NCBI GenBank assembly: GCA_014529385.2
Contig: CM043944.1
Span: forward strand, 91,939,914 to 92,003,913
From: Adiantum capillus-veneris
Taxonomy: Eukaryota > Streptophyta > Polypodiopsida > Polypodiales > Pteridaceae
Direction of reading: 5' to 3'
DNA: 64,000 nt
Under the pieces are notes generated by a model. That model made no database searches. It was not told the DNA's origin and saw only the letters and a list, made by a program, of their open reading frames with translations. Shown here in pieces: positions 11,575 to 22,497 of this stretch (its first letter is position 1; every line of letters starts with the position of its first letter). A program made the translations under genes and the position numbers.

Positions 11575-12180
11575 CTAGCTTAATACTCTTGCTAGCCAAT
11601 ATGTCATGTATGTTGGAGTCGCACCTTCTAGATCAGTCTTGTGCTTTGAATAAAACTCCAAGAGTGCAACAATTACTTCATCAAGATTCTTTTCCATGTT
11701 TTGTAGAGTAGACACTAATGTGTCAAATGGTGCCTTGTCAAAACTATTCAGTAGGACTGCAATGGTTTCATCATCAAAAAATTGATTTTGTACTCCGAAG
11801 AATTGTTGCTTCAATGCTTTGAACTTGTTAAGATGAGCCACAAGTGTCTCACCATCCTTCTTCTTCAATGTGTAGAACTAGATCAGCAAAATGGTCTTCA
11901 AAGTTGATGTGGTGCCAAACTCCCGGTTGAGAGCATCCCAAGCCTTCTTTGCATCCATGATCCCATCGATATGTGAGATAACGTCATCGCCGAGTGATTG
12001 TGCTATAAGTTAAAGAGATTTTTGATTTGCAGCCACACTGACTACTGGAGATGTGGTTCTATTAAGTGCCAAATCCCTTTGCACATCAACGAATACATTG
12101 TTTTGCTCTGCCAAGTGAAAGTTTTTTTGCCATTAAAGGTGGTATGATGGCAATTTTTTGTTCATGAGGTGGGATTACTT
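11575..12180 (-). pseudogene. Copia gag (UBN2 / retrotran_gag_2 type), decayed
   Basis: The conserved copia gag blocks appear in order on the minus strand: NGKKTFTWQSKTMYSL (near 12110-12160), GDDVISHIDGIMDAKKAWDA (near 11930-11990), then KKKDGETLVAHLNKFKAL (near 11810-11865) and FDDETIAVLLNSF (near 11745-11785). These are the helices that build the capsid-like domain. A stop separates ILLI from FYTLKKKDG and there is a frame change near 12110. No zinc knuckle is present at the end; the frame runs into the RNase H tail instead. Confidence 0.7.
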
Positions 12181-12460
12181 GGCGACTCACACAAGCAGTA
12201 TCCAACCTCTACAGTGAGCGTGTGTGCTTCAAAACTTTAGAGAACCTCAAATGATCATGCGGTTCTATTAAGTGCCAAATCCCTTTGCACATCAACGAAT
12301 TCATTTTTTTGCTCTGCGAAGTGAAAGTTTCTTTGCCATTAAAGGTAGTATGATGGAAATTTTTTGTTCATGAGGTGGTCTTACTTGGCGACTGGCACAA
12401 GCAGTATCCAACCTCTACAGTGAGCGTGTGTGCTTCAAAATTTTAGAAAACTTCAAATGA
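12055..12460. repeat. 206-bp tandem duplication
   Basis: The segment beginning GGTTCTATTAAGTGCCAAAT at 12055 recurs at 12261 with period 206 and about 95% identity by eye. It covers the 5' end of the copia gag and the sequence before it. The two copies differ by scattered substitutions, so the event is not very recent. Confidence 0.92.
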
Positions 12461-13120
12461 TGAGGCCAATTTTATCTCTTGCACATTGACCAACAAGCAA
12501 AAAAACTTAAACCATACACCTTTAACCATAGGAAAGTGACTGTGCTAATGCAAGTTTGTTTGTTTCTTTCTTTTATTTAAAATATAATATTCTTAGCAAT
12601 GCAACATAAATTTTTCTCTCTTTACCAAAGAGCATCCAACCTCGCTCACTTCTTGAGTATCACGACAATCCCAAAAAAAAAAGTTTTTAAGAACAACTTC
12701 TTAATGGAGTGCAATTTGCTTTGCATTAAGTGTTCGGTGGGGGCCGCCTTATCGCAATCGTGGCCAAACCTTGCCAAGTAAAGAAACGTAGTTTTGATGT
12801 AGCACACTCGTGGCCAAGACTCAACCAAGTATTGTTGTGGAGTGTTGAAGCACCAATAGGGCCAGGTAAGGCTTACGCATAGAGAGTGTCAAAAATATAT
12901 GCTCGACAAGGGCATCCAGAGGCAGTAGGGTGGAGTTGGCAGCAATGAGATCTTACTGAAGCACTCTCCTTTTCTTCTTGGCCTCCCAACACAGCAATTG
13001 ATAAATATCAGCCTACTAGCTACGATGTAGGTGAGTGTGACTGGCAGGGCCGGTAACCCAACTTTTGAGTGGGCTTGCAACATTTGCATTCAGTAACTGC
13101 ATGCACTGCTTCTTCAACGT
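12461..13120. other. Unassigned DNA
   Basis: AT-rich DNA without coding motifs on either strand. It may belong to the leader of the deleted copia element. Confidence 0.35.
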
Positions 13121-13200
13121 ACGCACATAGGTGGAGTGGTAGAGCAGTCACCACGTGAGCTCTAGGGGTGTGCTGGGTTCAATCTTGACGTGTCATCTTA
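13121..13200 (+). other. tRNA-like (SINE head or tRNA pseudogene) segment
   Basis: A box-A-like TGGAGTGGTAGAGCAG (near 13131-13146) is followed about 45 bases later by a box-B-like GGGTTCAATCTTG. Spacing and motifs match an internal Pol III promoter of a tRNA-derived element. I could not fold a proper cloverleaf with an anticodon loop, and no poly(A) tail or target duplication was found, so this is a relic at best. Confidence 0.4.
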
Positions 13201-14623
13201 GTGTTTAACATTTTGGTTAACCTATGTTGGCAGGTTGCAATTGACTGGCAATTGGCTCGGGCAGCCTCTCCACAATAGCAAGCGATCAGATATTTAACCA
13301 ATGCCTCCCGACACCACCAACAGACTTTGTAAAACTCTATTTTCTCTGAGTTTCTACGTGCATATTGCTTTCATGAGCCATATAAACTTCTCCTTTCCTA
13401 GTTAACTACCCTAGGTAAGAGCTTTTGTTATTTTGATGGTCATTGTGACTTTTGGCTTTTGGCTTCCCAAAAGCACCTTCCGAGCTGCTCCCCTTAACTT
13501 CATTATGATTCGAAGAGTGTTGAAGCAGTATATAAAGAAACTCAGGCTCTTGGAGAGATTGTATTACACATACTTAATGTCGGATAAGCACATACAAAGC
13601 ACAAGCACTTGAGAGGATGAAAGTAATACAAATTATGGAGGCTGAAAGCTTCCGATCCTCTTCTAATTACTGAATTAGTTGTCCCAATAGTTGATTAAGC
13701 TAGAGAGGGATATGCTCACATACTTTGGCACATGATAAAGGAGGCATTCTAAACTAAACGCATCCAACTAGCCTCTAATCATCCTAACGAGGCAAGTGGC
13801 TTATATAAGAACATAACCTCAATCAGGATGACAAGGACTACTTTGAAAAAAAAACCCAAACTTTTCCACTGCTAACCCTAACTCATCAACTCCTAGGTTC
13901 TGATACCATGATAAAACATAGGGATCTCCTTGAGAGCTAGGATGGATGATGCCTAATCATAATGCATAATTGAGAGAGATGGGTATACAAGTAGTGTGAC
14001 TCAAGCGAATTAGGTTCCAAGTTAGATTAGCTTGGACTCATAAACACGATCTAACACCATATTAGTGAATTTGGGAATCTCCCAAATTTCACTTTCAGAA
14101 CAAGCTTAAGATTTGACCACATGGCCAAATCTTAGCCAAAGTTTTGAGAGCATGGCTCAAAAGAGCTTTTCAAGTACCACCTTGTGGAAGGATTTCACCT
14201 TAAAAAACAATTTGAGAATTGTACATATGGCCAAATCTTCAAGACATTGGTGACTTTCAAATTGGCTCTAAAGTCTCAAACTCTCTAATATGGTGTGATT
14301 CTTGAGTTAAGTGTAAATGATCACAAGTCTATAATAAGCATTGCACTTCTTGTACACAAACTTGGACGATTTCCATTGAGAAATGGGCCTCTTTTATACC
14401 ACGCCATACATTATTACATTGCATATGGATTTTATGCCCCTTTCTCTCCTTCACTCTCCACCAAACTAACCACAAACTTTAGCAAGCTGTGGATGCACAA
14501 GGAAATGTATCTCGTGGACTTCGTGAAAAACCCTTGTGTTGCATTGTCAACAAGGCCAATTGTAGCATGTTCTTGGATAAGTGGGTATATATGGCTATAA
14601 AGAACTTGAAGGAAGACACTAGA
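13201..14623. other. Mostly unassigned; candidate LTR start at 13909
   Basis: The motif GGTTCTGATACCA at 13896-13908 is the complement of an initiator-Met-tRNA primer site, followed by TGATAAAACATAG, which may be the inner end of a minus-strand 5' LTR. No second copy of this LTR was found. The rest, including a 101-codon frame at 14295-14600, shows no known motif. Confidence 0.35.
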
Positions 14624-14834
14624 TGTCATAAAAACTAATATGTAATACTCTCAAATTATTTTCTCATGTTAAACTGATCATTTAATATGGAGAAGTACCA
14701 GGGGAGGAAAAGCTAGAATATTGGTAAGGCTGCCAGACCGGTCTCTGTCATGGATCCAAAGGAGGGAAAATAGGGATCCAAAGGGGGACAGTCTGCAAAA
14801 GAGCAATGTGCTTCAATGGGGCTTAAAGACCTAA
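14624..14834 (+). repeat. Element A 5' LTR, first part
   Basis: The outer 211 bases of the LTR, aligning with the inner LTR edge of element B. It ends in the target site CCTAA that was duplicated when TE1 inserted. Confidence 0.8.
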
Positions 14835-14957
14835 TGAAAGGGCGGTGGTAATGCGTGTGTTAGTCTCCACCCAACCGTGCTATCTTATAGCCTCCCCCTA
14901 GCGTACACACTGTTCGGCCGTGCCGGTGTCCTTGCCCATAGGACCCATGTCCTTACA
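14835..14957 (-). repeat. TE1 3' LTR (123 bp)
   Basis: Starts TGAAAGGGCGGTGG and ends CCTTACA. It pairs with 20636-20758. Confidence 0.93.
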
Positions 14958-15205
14958 TTACCCCCCCCCCTTGGAGAATCATTTTCTTCCTCGAAAACGA
15001 ACGTAGGAAAACGTTTCTTAAGTGCGGAGACATTCTCCCATGTAGAACCTTCTTCAGGTCTATCTAGCCATTTTACCAACACCTGTCGTCTGACATGATG
15101 TCTGGTGCGAAGCTCATGAGAATGTAAAATCTTTTTCGGGCTCATGAGGAATGCTTGGCGGTGCAATAAGGTCAACCAAAACACATGTGTCAATGACATT
15201 ATCAT
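14958..15205 (-). pseudogene. TE1 chromodomain end of pol
   Basis: Minus-strand sequence contains LRTRHHVRRQVLVKWLDRP then GSTWENVSALKKRFPTF, the VLVKW...TWE core of a chromodomain at the C-terminus of chromoviral integrase, thought to steer insertion to particular chromatin. It is out of frame with the integrase ORF to the right. The open frame continues through the polypurine tract into the LTR. Confidence 0.8.
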
Positions 15206-16673
15206 TCTGTCCTAGCTGTTTTTTGTAAACGGCTAACATGAAAAACGGGATGAATTCGTGAGTGCTCTGGAAGAGCTAACTTATAGGCCACTTGAACTAT
15301 ACGTTTGAGAATGGTAAACGGTCCACAATAGCGTGGTAAAATTTTAGTAACTTTTCCCGTGTTCAGACTTTCTGAATGCTTCGGAACTTTGAGGAAAACC
15401 TTGTCTCCTTCTTCGAAAGTAGCAAGACATCGATGCTCATCTGCGTACTTCTTATATCGATCTTGAGCTTGCTTAACATTTTGTCGAGCAACTCGAAGCA
15501 TGTCAAAATGGTCTTGGAGAAAATCCTTCGCTTGTTGTATCTTCTCCTTAGCCAACCCCACCGTAACGGGTGATCTAGGTTGAAATCCATACAAAAACAT
15601 AAATGGACTAAACCCTATAGTCACATGCTTTGAACTATTATAAGCAAATTCCAATATAGGTAAATAGTCTTCCCAATTGGTTTGCTTCTTGCTAACGTAT
15701 GCTCGTAGCATATCCTCTAACACTTGATTAACTCTTTTTGTTTGACCATCCGTTTCTGGATGATCAGCCGTACTTAGATTAAGTTTAGTTTCCAACTTTT
15801 GGAACACAGCTCTCTAGAAGTGATTATCGAACTTTCGATCTCTGTCACTAATGATACTAGTTGGAAAACCGTAGAGTTTATATATATGCTCTACACATAG
15901 CCTGCTAATTTTGGTGTCTTAACCGTAGTCTTAGTGGGAATGAATCGACCCATCTTTGTGAGACGGTCTACAATTACCCAAATGGCATCATGGCCACAAT
16001 TTGTAGTAGGTAGTCCTACTACAAAATCCATAGAGATACTCTCCCACTTACCTTGTGGAATCTCTAAAGGATGTAAAAGGCCACCTACCTTGAGGCACTC
16101 TGCCTTATTAACTTGGCGTTGTTGGCAGTTTAGTACATACTCTTGAACATCATGATGTAAGCCCGGCCAATAAAATTGCCGTCGAACTAAGGCATACATC
16201 TTATGGATACCTGGATGACCAACACTTGGACTATCATGACACTCAAATAAGATTTGGCGCCTAGTGTCTGAGTCCTTTGGCACACATACTCTACCTTTGT
16301 GGAGTAAGTAGCCATCATCAATGGAAAAATTCTTCCATCGCTTAAGCTCTTCCTGAGTAGGGGTGGAGCTCTGTGTGTTGGAGTTTCTATCTGTGCGTGC
16401 AGAGACATGTTGATCTGGCTGTTCAGAGACATGTGAGTGTGAGGGATCCCTTTTTAAAACTGCACTCCACACTTTAGCATATGATTGATCTTGTGTACAC
16501 TTGCCACGTAATGACTCCAAAAATCCACTCTTTAGTTCCGTGAAAGCAAGTGAATTAATCTGAGGCATCCCACTTAATGCATCCGCTACTACATTATATC
16601 GCCCCTTGCAATATCGTAGCTTATAATCATAATCTTGAAGGAGTTTTGCCCATCTAGCTTTACGGCCCTTCAA
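15202..16673 (-). pseudogene. TE1 integrase (zinc-binding, catalytic core, C-terminal), broken
   Basis: The order on the minus strand is: end of RNase H (YCKGRYNVVADALS), zinc-binding region with two His (CHDSPSVGHPGIHKMY) but only one of the two Cys (LNCQQRQVNKAE), core Asp (SMDFVVGLP), a second Asp in SDRDRKF reached only after a frameshift and stop near 15810-15900, then TDGQTKRVNQ, where the catalytic Glu is Lys. The C-terminal part shows RYCGPFTILKR and VFHVSRL. Loss of one zinc Cys and the catalytic Glu, besides the frame breaks, means no active enzyme. Confidence 0.88.
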
Positions 16674-17133
16674 GTCTATTCGAGTAGTAAACCATTCGAT
16701 ACTCTCATGGTCAAAAACTACTTCAAACTCGACACCATATAAGTAGTGTTGCCACTTTTGTAAAGCGTGAATTATGGCATAGAGCTCTCTCTCATAGACG
16801 AATAATTCTGTTGAGCTCTATCTAACTTTTTACTTTCAAAGGCTATAGGTCTTCCCTCCTAGAGAAGTACCGCACCGATGGCTTTATCACTAGCATCAGT
16901 TTCTACCACAAACGGCTTAAGTGGGTCGATGATTGGATGGGAGCAGTGGCTATAGCACTTGAGCTGTTCGGAACTGCATTTTTGGGCTTCTTTCAAGAAA
17001 AGGTCTTACCTTTTTCTTTAAGTTGATCCGTCATAGGAACAATGATTTTGGCATAGTCACGGATATACTGTCGATAAAATCCAGCCATGCCTAAAAATAT
17101 TTGAAGCTCCTCAACCGTGTTGGGATGTGGCCA
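16674..17133 (-). pseudogene. TE1 RNase H and connection region, heavily decayed
   Basis: Minus-strand translation in shifting frames gives the connection motif LGMAGFYRQYIRDY (near 17060-17100) and RNase H traces such as KPSV and RALCH, with several stops. No intact catalytic set was seen. Confidence 0.7.
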
Positions 17134-17877
17134 TCAAAGAATGGCAACGACCTTGTCAGTGTCCATCTTGATGCCAGAATAAGAGATCACATGACTGAGG
17201 TAATGTATCTCTGTTTTAAAGAAATCGCACTTGCTTTGCTTAGCATACAACACGTGAGCTCGTAGTTGTTCAAACACTAATCTTAAGTGTTCTATGTGTT
17301 CATCTTCGGTCTTATTGTAAATGAGAATATCATCAAGGAAAACCACAAAAATTTTTCCAAGATAGGGACGTAAGACACTATCCATGAGTGTCATAAATGT
17401 AGTTGGAGCATTGGTTAGACCAAAAGACATAACTAAAAATTCAAAATGCCCGAACCGTGTTCTAAAGGCAATTTTGGAGATATCTTGCAGTAGGATACGT
17501 ACCTGGTGGTATCCTGAACGAAGATCTATCTTTGTATAGTATCTTGCCCCATGAAGTTGATCAAACAACTCATCCGCTCGAAGTAGAGGATACTTGTTCT
17601 TGATGGTTATCCCATTTAATCCGTGATAATCTACGCACATGCGCATAGTACCATCTTTCTTTTTTACCAATAGAATTGGTGATGCCCAAGGCGAAGTGCT
17701 AGGTCTAATGAAACCACGAGCAAGGTAGTCAGCCAACTGACTCTCAACCTCCTTGGCTTCTTTAGCACTCATACGATAAGGTGGTTTACTCACTGGTTTA
17801 GTGCCTGGCAAGACATCTATGCCATGCTGCACATCACGTGTAGGGGGTAAACCCAGTGGTAAATCACTTGAGAACAC
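17134..17877 (-). pseudogene. TE1 reverse transcriptase
   Basis: The longest open piece of TE1 (247 codons). It shows [65 protein letters not shown] and the catalytic FLDDILIY, which are reverse transcriptase blocks 1-6 of Ty3/gypsy elements. The frame is open but cut off from protease and RNase H by stops. Confidence 0.9.
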
Positions 17878-18315
17878 ATCACTATACTCCGTGAGTAAGT
17901 GAGTTAGCTTTTGTTGTGCAAAAAGAGAAAGTAAACTAGAGTTATGCTGGGATGGTGAATCTTGTAATTCGTGTAATGTTTGTTTTACAACAGTTGCACG
18001 TTACTTTATAGAATTAAAATTGAGAGCACTTTGCTCGTTAGATTTGTTAACACTTTGTTTATCAGTAGAATTCATTGCACTTTGCATACCATTACTAGAA
18101 TTCACCGCACTTTGCTCTTAAGAATTCACAAGACTTGGAGACAAGCAGTAACACAAAAAGACTTCATCTATTAAATTTGCTTTCTACAAAATAGAAAGCT
18201 CGGATGTACATATAAGAGGTGCAGATGGTATATTTTTCTCACCAAGAAAAAGCACATGTTTACCATTGGCCATAAAGGATAAGAAGTTGTATTCATAACT
18301 AGTGTGCAATGTGTT
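17878..18315 (-). other. TE1 protease-RT linker, degenerate
   Basis: This interval lies between the protease and reverse transcriptase remnants. Short frames only, no clear motif. Confidence 0.5.
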
Positions 18316-18678
18316 TCATAAACCATGCAGCCACTCCCGTCCTAAAACTACATCAGCACGGTCCATGTTCATAACTTGGAAGTCAAGGGTCATCATATGA
18401 TCTTGAACAATAAGCTCAAGCCCTTGAACTACCGTGTCCCATACTTCTTTATCATTCCCAGACATCTGCTCCACCACATACTTGTGAGAGTACGGAGTCT
18501 GTGTAAGCTTCAATTTCTTGACTAGCTCATAGTTCAAGAAGTTATGAGTTGCACTATCATCCACTAAAATATGAACACGTTGTCCGTTAATAGTGCCATG
18601 CATACGAATCAAATCATGGGGGCCAAAGGTGGGCTGCCACATTGAAGCATGCACACAACACTTGTGCTTTTCTTCCAT
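18316..18678 (-). pseudogene. TE1 retropepsin-like protease
   Basis: The frame includes HILVDDSATHNFLN, aligned with the usual D-S/T-G-A active-site loop, and VVLGREWLHGL, the second conserved block. The active-site triplet reads DDS rather than DSG or DTG, so catalytic function is doubtful. The zinc-knuckle region of gag lies directly upstream. Confidence 0.8.
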
Positions 18679-18689
18679 ATGAAGAACCT

Positions 18690-19812
18690 CTACAACACAA
18701 TATTTAGGAGATGAATCTCATGTGAGGCATTGCACCGTGTGCATGGCCTTTTCTTTGCCTTGCAAAAGAGGACAATCTTTCTTGTTATGTTGGTCCGAAA
18801 GACATCTAAAACACAAATTGTGTTTCTTTGCACGCTCCAAATCAGCAATGCTGAGAGACCCACGTGGAGTATCTCATGATTGCTTAGGCTTCTTAGCCTC
18901 TTGTGGGCGTGGAGAGGTAGATTGTCTCTTATTCCTCTTGGAACATGTGGGAGATCTACCTCGCCATTGGCTCTTAGCCACATTGCTCTTAGCAAAAGTA
19001 TTCTTAGAGTAGGGAACATTTCCTTTCCTCTCTTGGTCATCATCATATCTTTGTGCATGACTAATGGCTTCTTCCAAAGTTTTTGGATGTTGGGTCTTGA
19101 CATGAAGACGATAGTCTTTATCAAGACCCCTATTAAAACCCCATATCTTTTGGAATTCATCTAGACCTTCTAGTTTTAATATGATTTTTCGATACTTTGA
19201 AAGGTACTGTGTGAGAGAGAGGCCAGACATGTGGTATGCATCCCATGCTAACCAATTCTTATCTTCTCCATTGGAGTCCAAAAACTCTTTGGAGAAAGAA
19301 GCTTGAAACGCAGCCCAAGACGGAGGACGAGCATCTATTGGAAATGTCATCCACCACTTATAGGCCTTGCCTTTAAGAGATAGACTTGTTTCCACGGCTG
19401 TCTTTATATCCGGGGTGTGTCTCAATCTATGAATATCACTCCATTTGTGTAAGAACGTATTGACGGCATCCTTGTTGCGATCACGCTCTTCCCCGTGAAA
19501 CTCAGGAATGGTGATATTCTTAAGTAATGCATTGCTACCTTCTGCATCTTCTGCAACACTTGTCTCTTGGACTCCTTGAGTCGTGCGAGCTTAGTTCCCT
19601 TGAACCGTGCCACTTGTGGCTCCTTGAGTTGTCTGTGAATTCATAAATTTCACAAGTAACTATGTAAGATTGGTAACATTTGCATTGAGTGCAGAGAGGT
19701 TTCTTTCAAGTACGCTTTGGCGATGTTCCAAAGTCTTGAAAGAAGCCATGTCTACAAGCCCATGATCTCCTAGATCATCATCGTCATGCATATTAGTGTC
19801 AGCAGCACCCAT
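18690..19812 (-). pseudogene. TE1 gag with zinc knuckle, broken
   Basis: A start at 19812 (MGAADTNMHDDDDLGDHG) is followed by two stops and then an open stretch with retrotransposon gag motifs (LKGKAYKWWMTF, WAAFQASFSKEFLD, LTQYLSKYRKI). A CCHC knuckle CFRCLSDQHNKKDC (near 18770-18815) sits in another frame. The capsid-like domain packages the RNA and the knuckle binds it. The frameshift separates capsid from knuckle. Confidence 0.85.
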
Positions 19813-20635
19813 GGTGCCCTGATTTTTTGATCTATGTGCTCAAAATCAAACGTGTGTGTAGGTGGGATATCCTCACTGGCCATGGTAAACACACACTAAT
19901 GTAAAGAGAGAAAAAGAAACGACAAGTTGTACCTTGAGAAATTGAAGTCTTTGTGTTTTGTATGCTCCGCGATTTGCGTTGCATGCGAACCTCGCCTTGC
20001 GAAAATTTAAGCGCTTCTCTTGTCATTCCTTGTAAGAACACTTTTGATGATTCTTCATAAAAACCCGTCGTTTTTGTGAAGGCTTTTCTTCACTTTGAAG
20101 CTACCTCCTTGAGGAAAAAAGAATTTTTGGAGGAAAACTTGCCTTTCTCCAAGAAGTGAAAAGAAAGGGTGAAGCTACTTCCTTGAAGTTTGAAGCTTTC
20201 CCTTTCCTTTTAGTTTTCCTTTCAACACAAGTAGACTATCTTTCCTTGTTATACACAACAAGGAACAATAGCTTGATGGTAAAGTGTTGGCCTCTTACCC
20301 TCATGGAGTGGGTTTAACCCTCCTTCATGCAAGGGTTGAGCGGGCCTTCCTATGCGTGCAGCCAACGAAAGCCTTCGGAGCCACGGTGTCGTCGAGTTGT
20401 CGATCGAGTTTGCCTTGGTCTCCTGCCTTAGTCGTGCGTTGTGGAGGGCATAGATGGGGCGACAGCAGTCGGCTGTCGTTGTCAGTCCACGCTCTGTTCG
20501 CACAGAAAACTGTGTCTGTCTTCTTTTGTTGCACAGCTGGGACGTCGCTGTCCGCGAAACGTGGGAGAGAAGCAGGGCGTCGCACGCACATGCATGCCGC
20601 TTTTAGTTTCCTCCCAAAAATAGCTCGGATACCAG
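19813..20635 (-). other. TE1 5' leader, unusually long, with tRNA-like insert
   Basis: About 820 bases separate the primer site from gag, long for an element of this size. Plus-strand positions 20266-20335 carry a box-A-like GATGGTAAAGTGTTGG and box-B-like GGGTTTAACCC. A GC-rich tract with no poly(A) follows to about 20580. A SINE-derived insert would explain the length, but target duplications were not found. Confidence 0.4.
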
Positions 20636-20758
20636 TGAAAGGGTGGTGGTAATGCGTGTGCTAGTCTCCACCCAACCGTGCTATCTTATAGCCTCCTCCT
20701 AGTGTACACACTGTCCGACCGTGCCGGTGGCCTTGCCCATAGGACCCATGTCCTTACA
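20636..20758 (-). repeat. TE1 5' LTR (123 bp)
   Basis: Partner of 14835-14957. It is followed by CCTAA, the right copy of the target duplication. Confidence 0.93.
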
Positions 20759-20763
20759 CCTAA

Positions 20764-22086
20764 GGTTCAGCTCCATTAAGACTTCCATAGGCTAAAGTTC
20801 CTAAATTTAATTGTATTGTCCAATGGCCAAAGTAGGGGGAAATTGGATGGTCATGGGAATACTAAAAAGTCTTCCCATATCCCTAGGAAGGAGGGGGTGA
20901 GCCCTAATGGTAGGGGATGAGAAAGAAACACACACACATACTCCAAGATCTCCCAAAAAGGAAGAATGGACACATGGCAGGCTCCTAGGCCAGTTGCCCC
21001 CAATTTCCCATCAAATCCTATTGGATGGCCATAGAGGTGGACCAATGAGAATTAGGCTAGAGTAAAATTAGTTTAATCAATTTAAAAATTCTTGATAAAA
21101 GAGCCAATAGAAATTAAGCTCCCTAGAAGATCATTGGACAGTCTATCAAGGGGTCCCCAGCAGCCCAATGGCTTGCCTGATTCCTATTGGCTAGAAGACA
21201 AAAAGGTCCAATGAGAGTTTAAATGAATTGTTTAATTACTTGAAGCTCTCACAAAAGGGGAAAGGGGGACACATGTCACAAGGCTATCAATTATGCTTCT
21301 AATTTGTGAATGGCTAAGCTTTCAAATGAGTCAATAGGATGCTAACAAGAGCAAAAAGCAAGAGGGGTCGACCAAGTATAGAGAGAGTGGTCATTTTAAG
21401 TCTAACATATTGCTACACACACACACACACAACTTATGTGTTGAGCAAGAACTCCATCTCCTTCTCCAAGCATTGAGAAGTAGAGGCCTACACCAACAAC
21501 TCTTGGCTATGGAATGCAAATCCAACCAAGACCCAAGCTTCAATGGCATACTCATCTCCTCTACCATGCTAATTACTAAGCTAAGCTATGCTATTAGAGT
21601 GATTATGTGAGGAGAATACTTCTTTCTCGTAAGATACATCTTCTTCCTCTCAATCATCCTCATTCCCTGCTAGCTCTCACCATTTTTGAAGGTGTGAAGG
21701 TCTTGGGATTGAGGCTAGGGACACTAGTGTGTTTTTCAAGCATAATTTGGTGCATGAAGCTTCCATCTTCATTTCACCAAAGAGTTTTGTCAAGGAACAC
21801 AAGAATTGTATTGTACAAAAGTCTCCTTTGATGGGAGAAGCTATAATACAAAGCCTTTATGGAGGGGGAACTGGCTCCATGTAAATCCGATCCTCAACTA
21901 TTGTCAATTGTTCTATTTCTCTCTCTTTTCAAGTATTGTCAATGCCAAATTAGCTAGGCATAAATTGCTACGTTTCTTTCCTAAATTAAGTACTCTCTCT
22001 ATGCTCATTAGGAACTTGTTTTTAATGAAATGCTCACTATGTTATCAATTTCCACTACACAAGTTACTAGTGCATTAAATGTTACA
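20764..22086 (+). repeat. Element A 5' LTR, second part
   Basis: Continues the LTR interrupted at 14834. It shares long blocks with the LTRs of B read on the minus strand, for example TCTATAATACAAA-type and ACACAAGAATTGTATTGTAC-type blocks near 21790-21860, and an LTR-borne (CA)n at 21416-21431 at the same relative place as the (TG)n of the B LTRs. Confidence 0.8.
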
Positions 22087-22087
22087 T

Positions 22088-22099
22088 TGGTATCATAGC
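22088..22099 (+). promoter_or_regulatory. Element A primer binding site
   Basis: TGGTATCATAGC, complementary to the 3' end of initiator Met-tRNA with one or two mismatches, directly after the LTR end. Confidence 0.8.
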
Positions 22100-22497
22100 T
22101 ATTGGTTTCTCTTTCTTGCTCAAGAAGAGAGGTCCTCAAGCTTGCTACAAATGGTTGGTGTTATTAATTGCAAAAGAGTAAGTAGAATAGGGATTTTTCA
22201 TCCTTGAAGCACGCTTGCTTTATGCAGTTTAACGGGGATACCGTTGAGAGCTATGGTCTTAATAATGGAGTTCGACGTGTCTTGCCTATGGCTTAACCAT
22301 TATTGAGCTATTAGAAGCTTCACAGGAACTTGTGCTGTCTTGGCTCGTTGAACCCTCTCTTCTATTCCTTGCAATTAATAATATTTGAGCCATGGGTATA
22401 GATGCTTGAGTGCTTATCTTTGAAAGTAAAGAGGAGTAGCAACTAGGGCTTGAATTACCAAAGTACAAGTAATAATTTACACCTAAAATTTACTAGT

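Larger units (their letters stand above)
11409..13908 (-). mobile_element. Internally deleted Ty1/copia element (gag head joined to RNase H tail)
   Basis: On the minus strand the order is: candidate primer site TGGTATCAGAACC just left of 13909, a copia gag, then directly the end of the copia RNase H (ALTKGLP type), then a polypurine tract AAGTGGGAGTT and an LTR start TGTTATGGCTCAAG at 11408. Protease, integrase and reverse transcriptase are absent. The outer LTRs could not be delimited: I found no matching pair flanking these positions. The long interval from gag to the primer site includes a 206-bp tandem duplication, so the left and right limits are approximate. Confidence 0.5.
14835..20758 (-). 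mobile_element. Complete Ty3/gypsy chromovirus TE1 with 123-bp LTRs
   Basis: Flanked by a 5-bp target duplication CCTAA (14830-14834 and 20759-20763). The 123-bp LTRs (14835-14957 and 20636-20758) start TG and end CA and differ at about 7 positions (about 94% identity). A primer site complementary to initiator Met-tRNA (CTGGTATCCGAGC, minus strand, 20623-20635) abuts the 5' LTR, and a polypurine tract with ten G abuts the 3' LTR (14958-14975). The order gag, protease, reverse transcriptase, RNase H, integrase, chromodomain is complete. Total 5.9 kb. Small LTRs and a chromodomain suggest a Reina-like or related chromovirus lineage (inferred). Many stops make it inactive. Confidence 0.93.
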
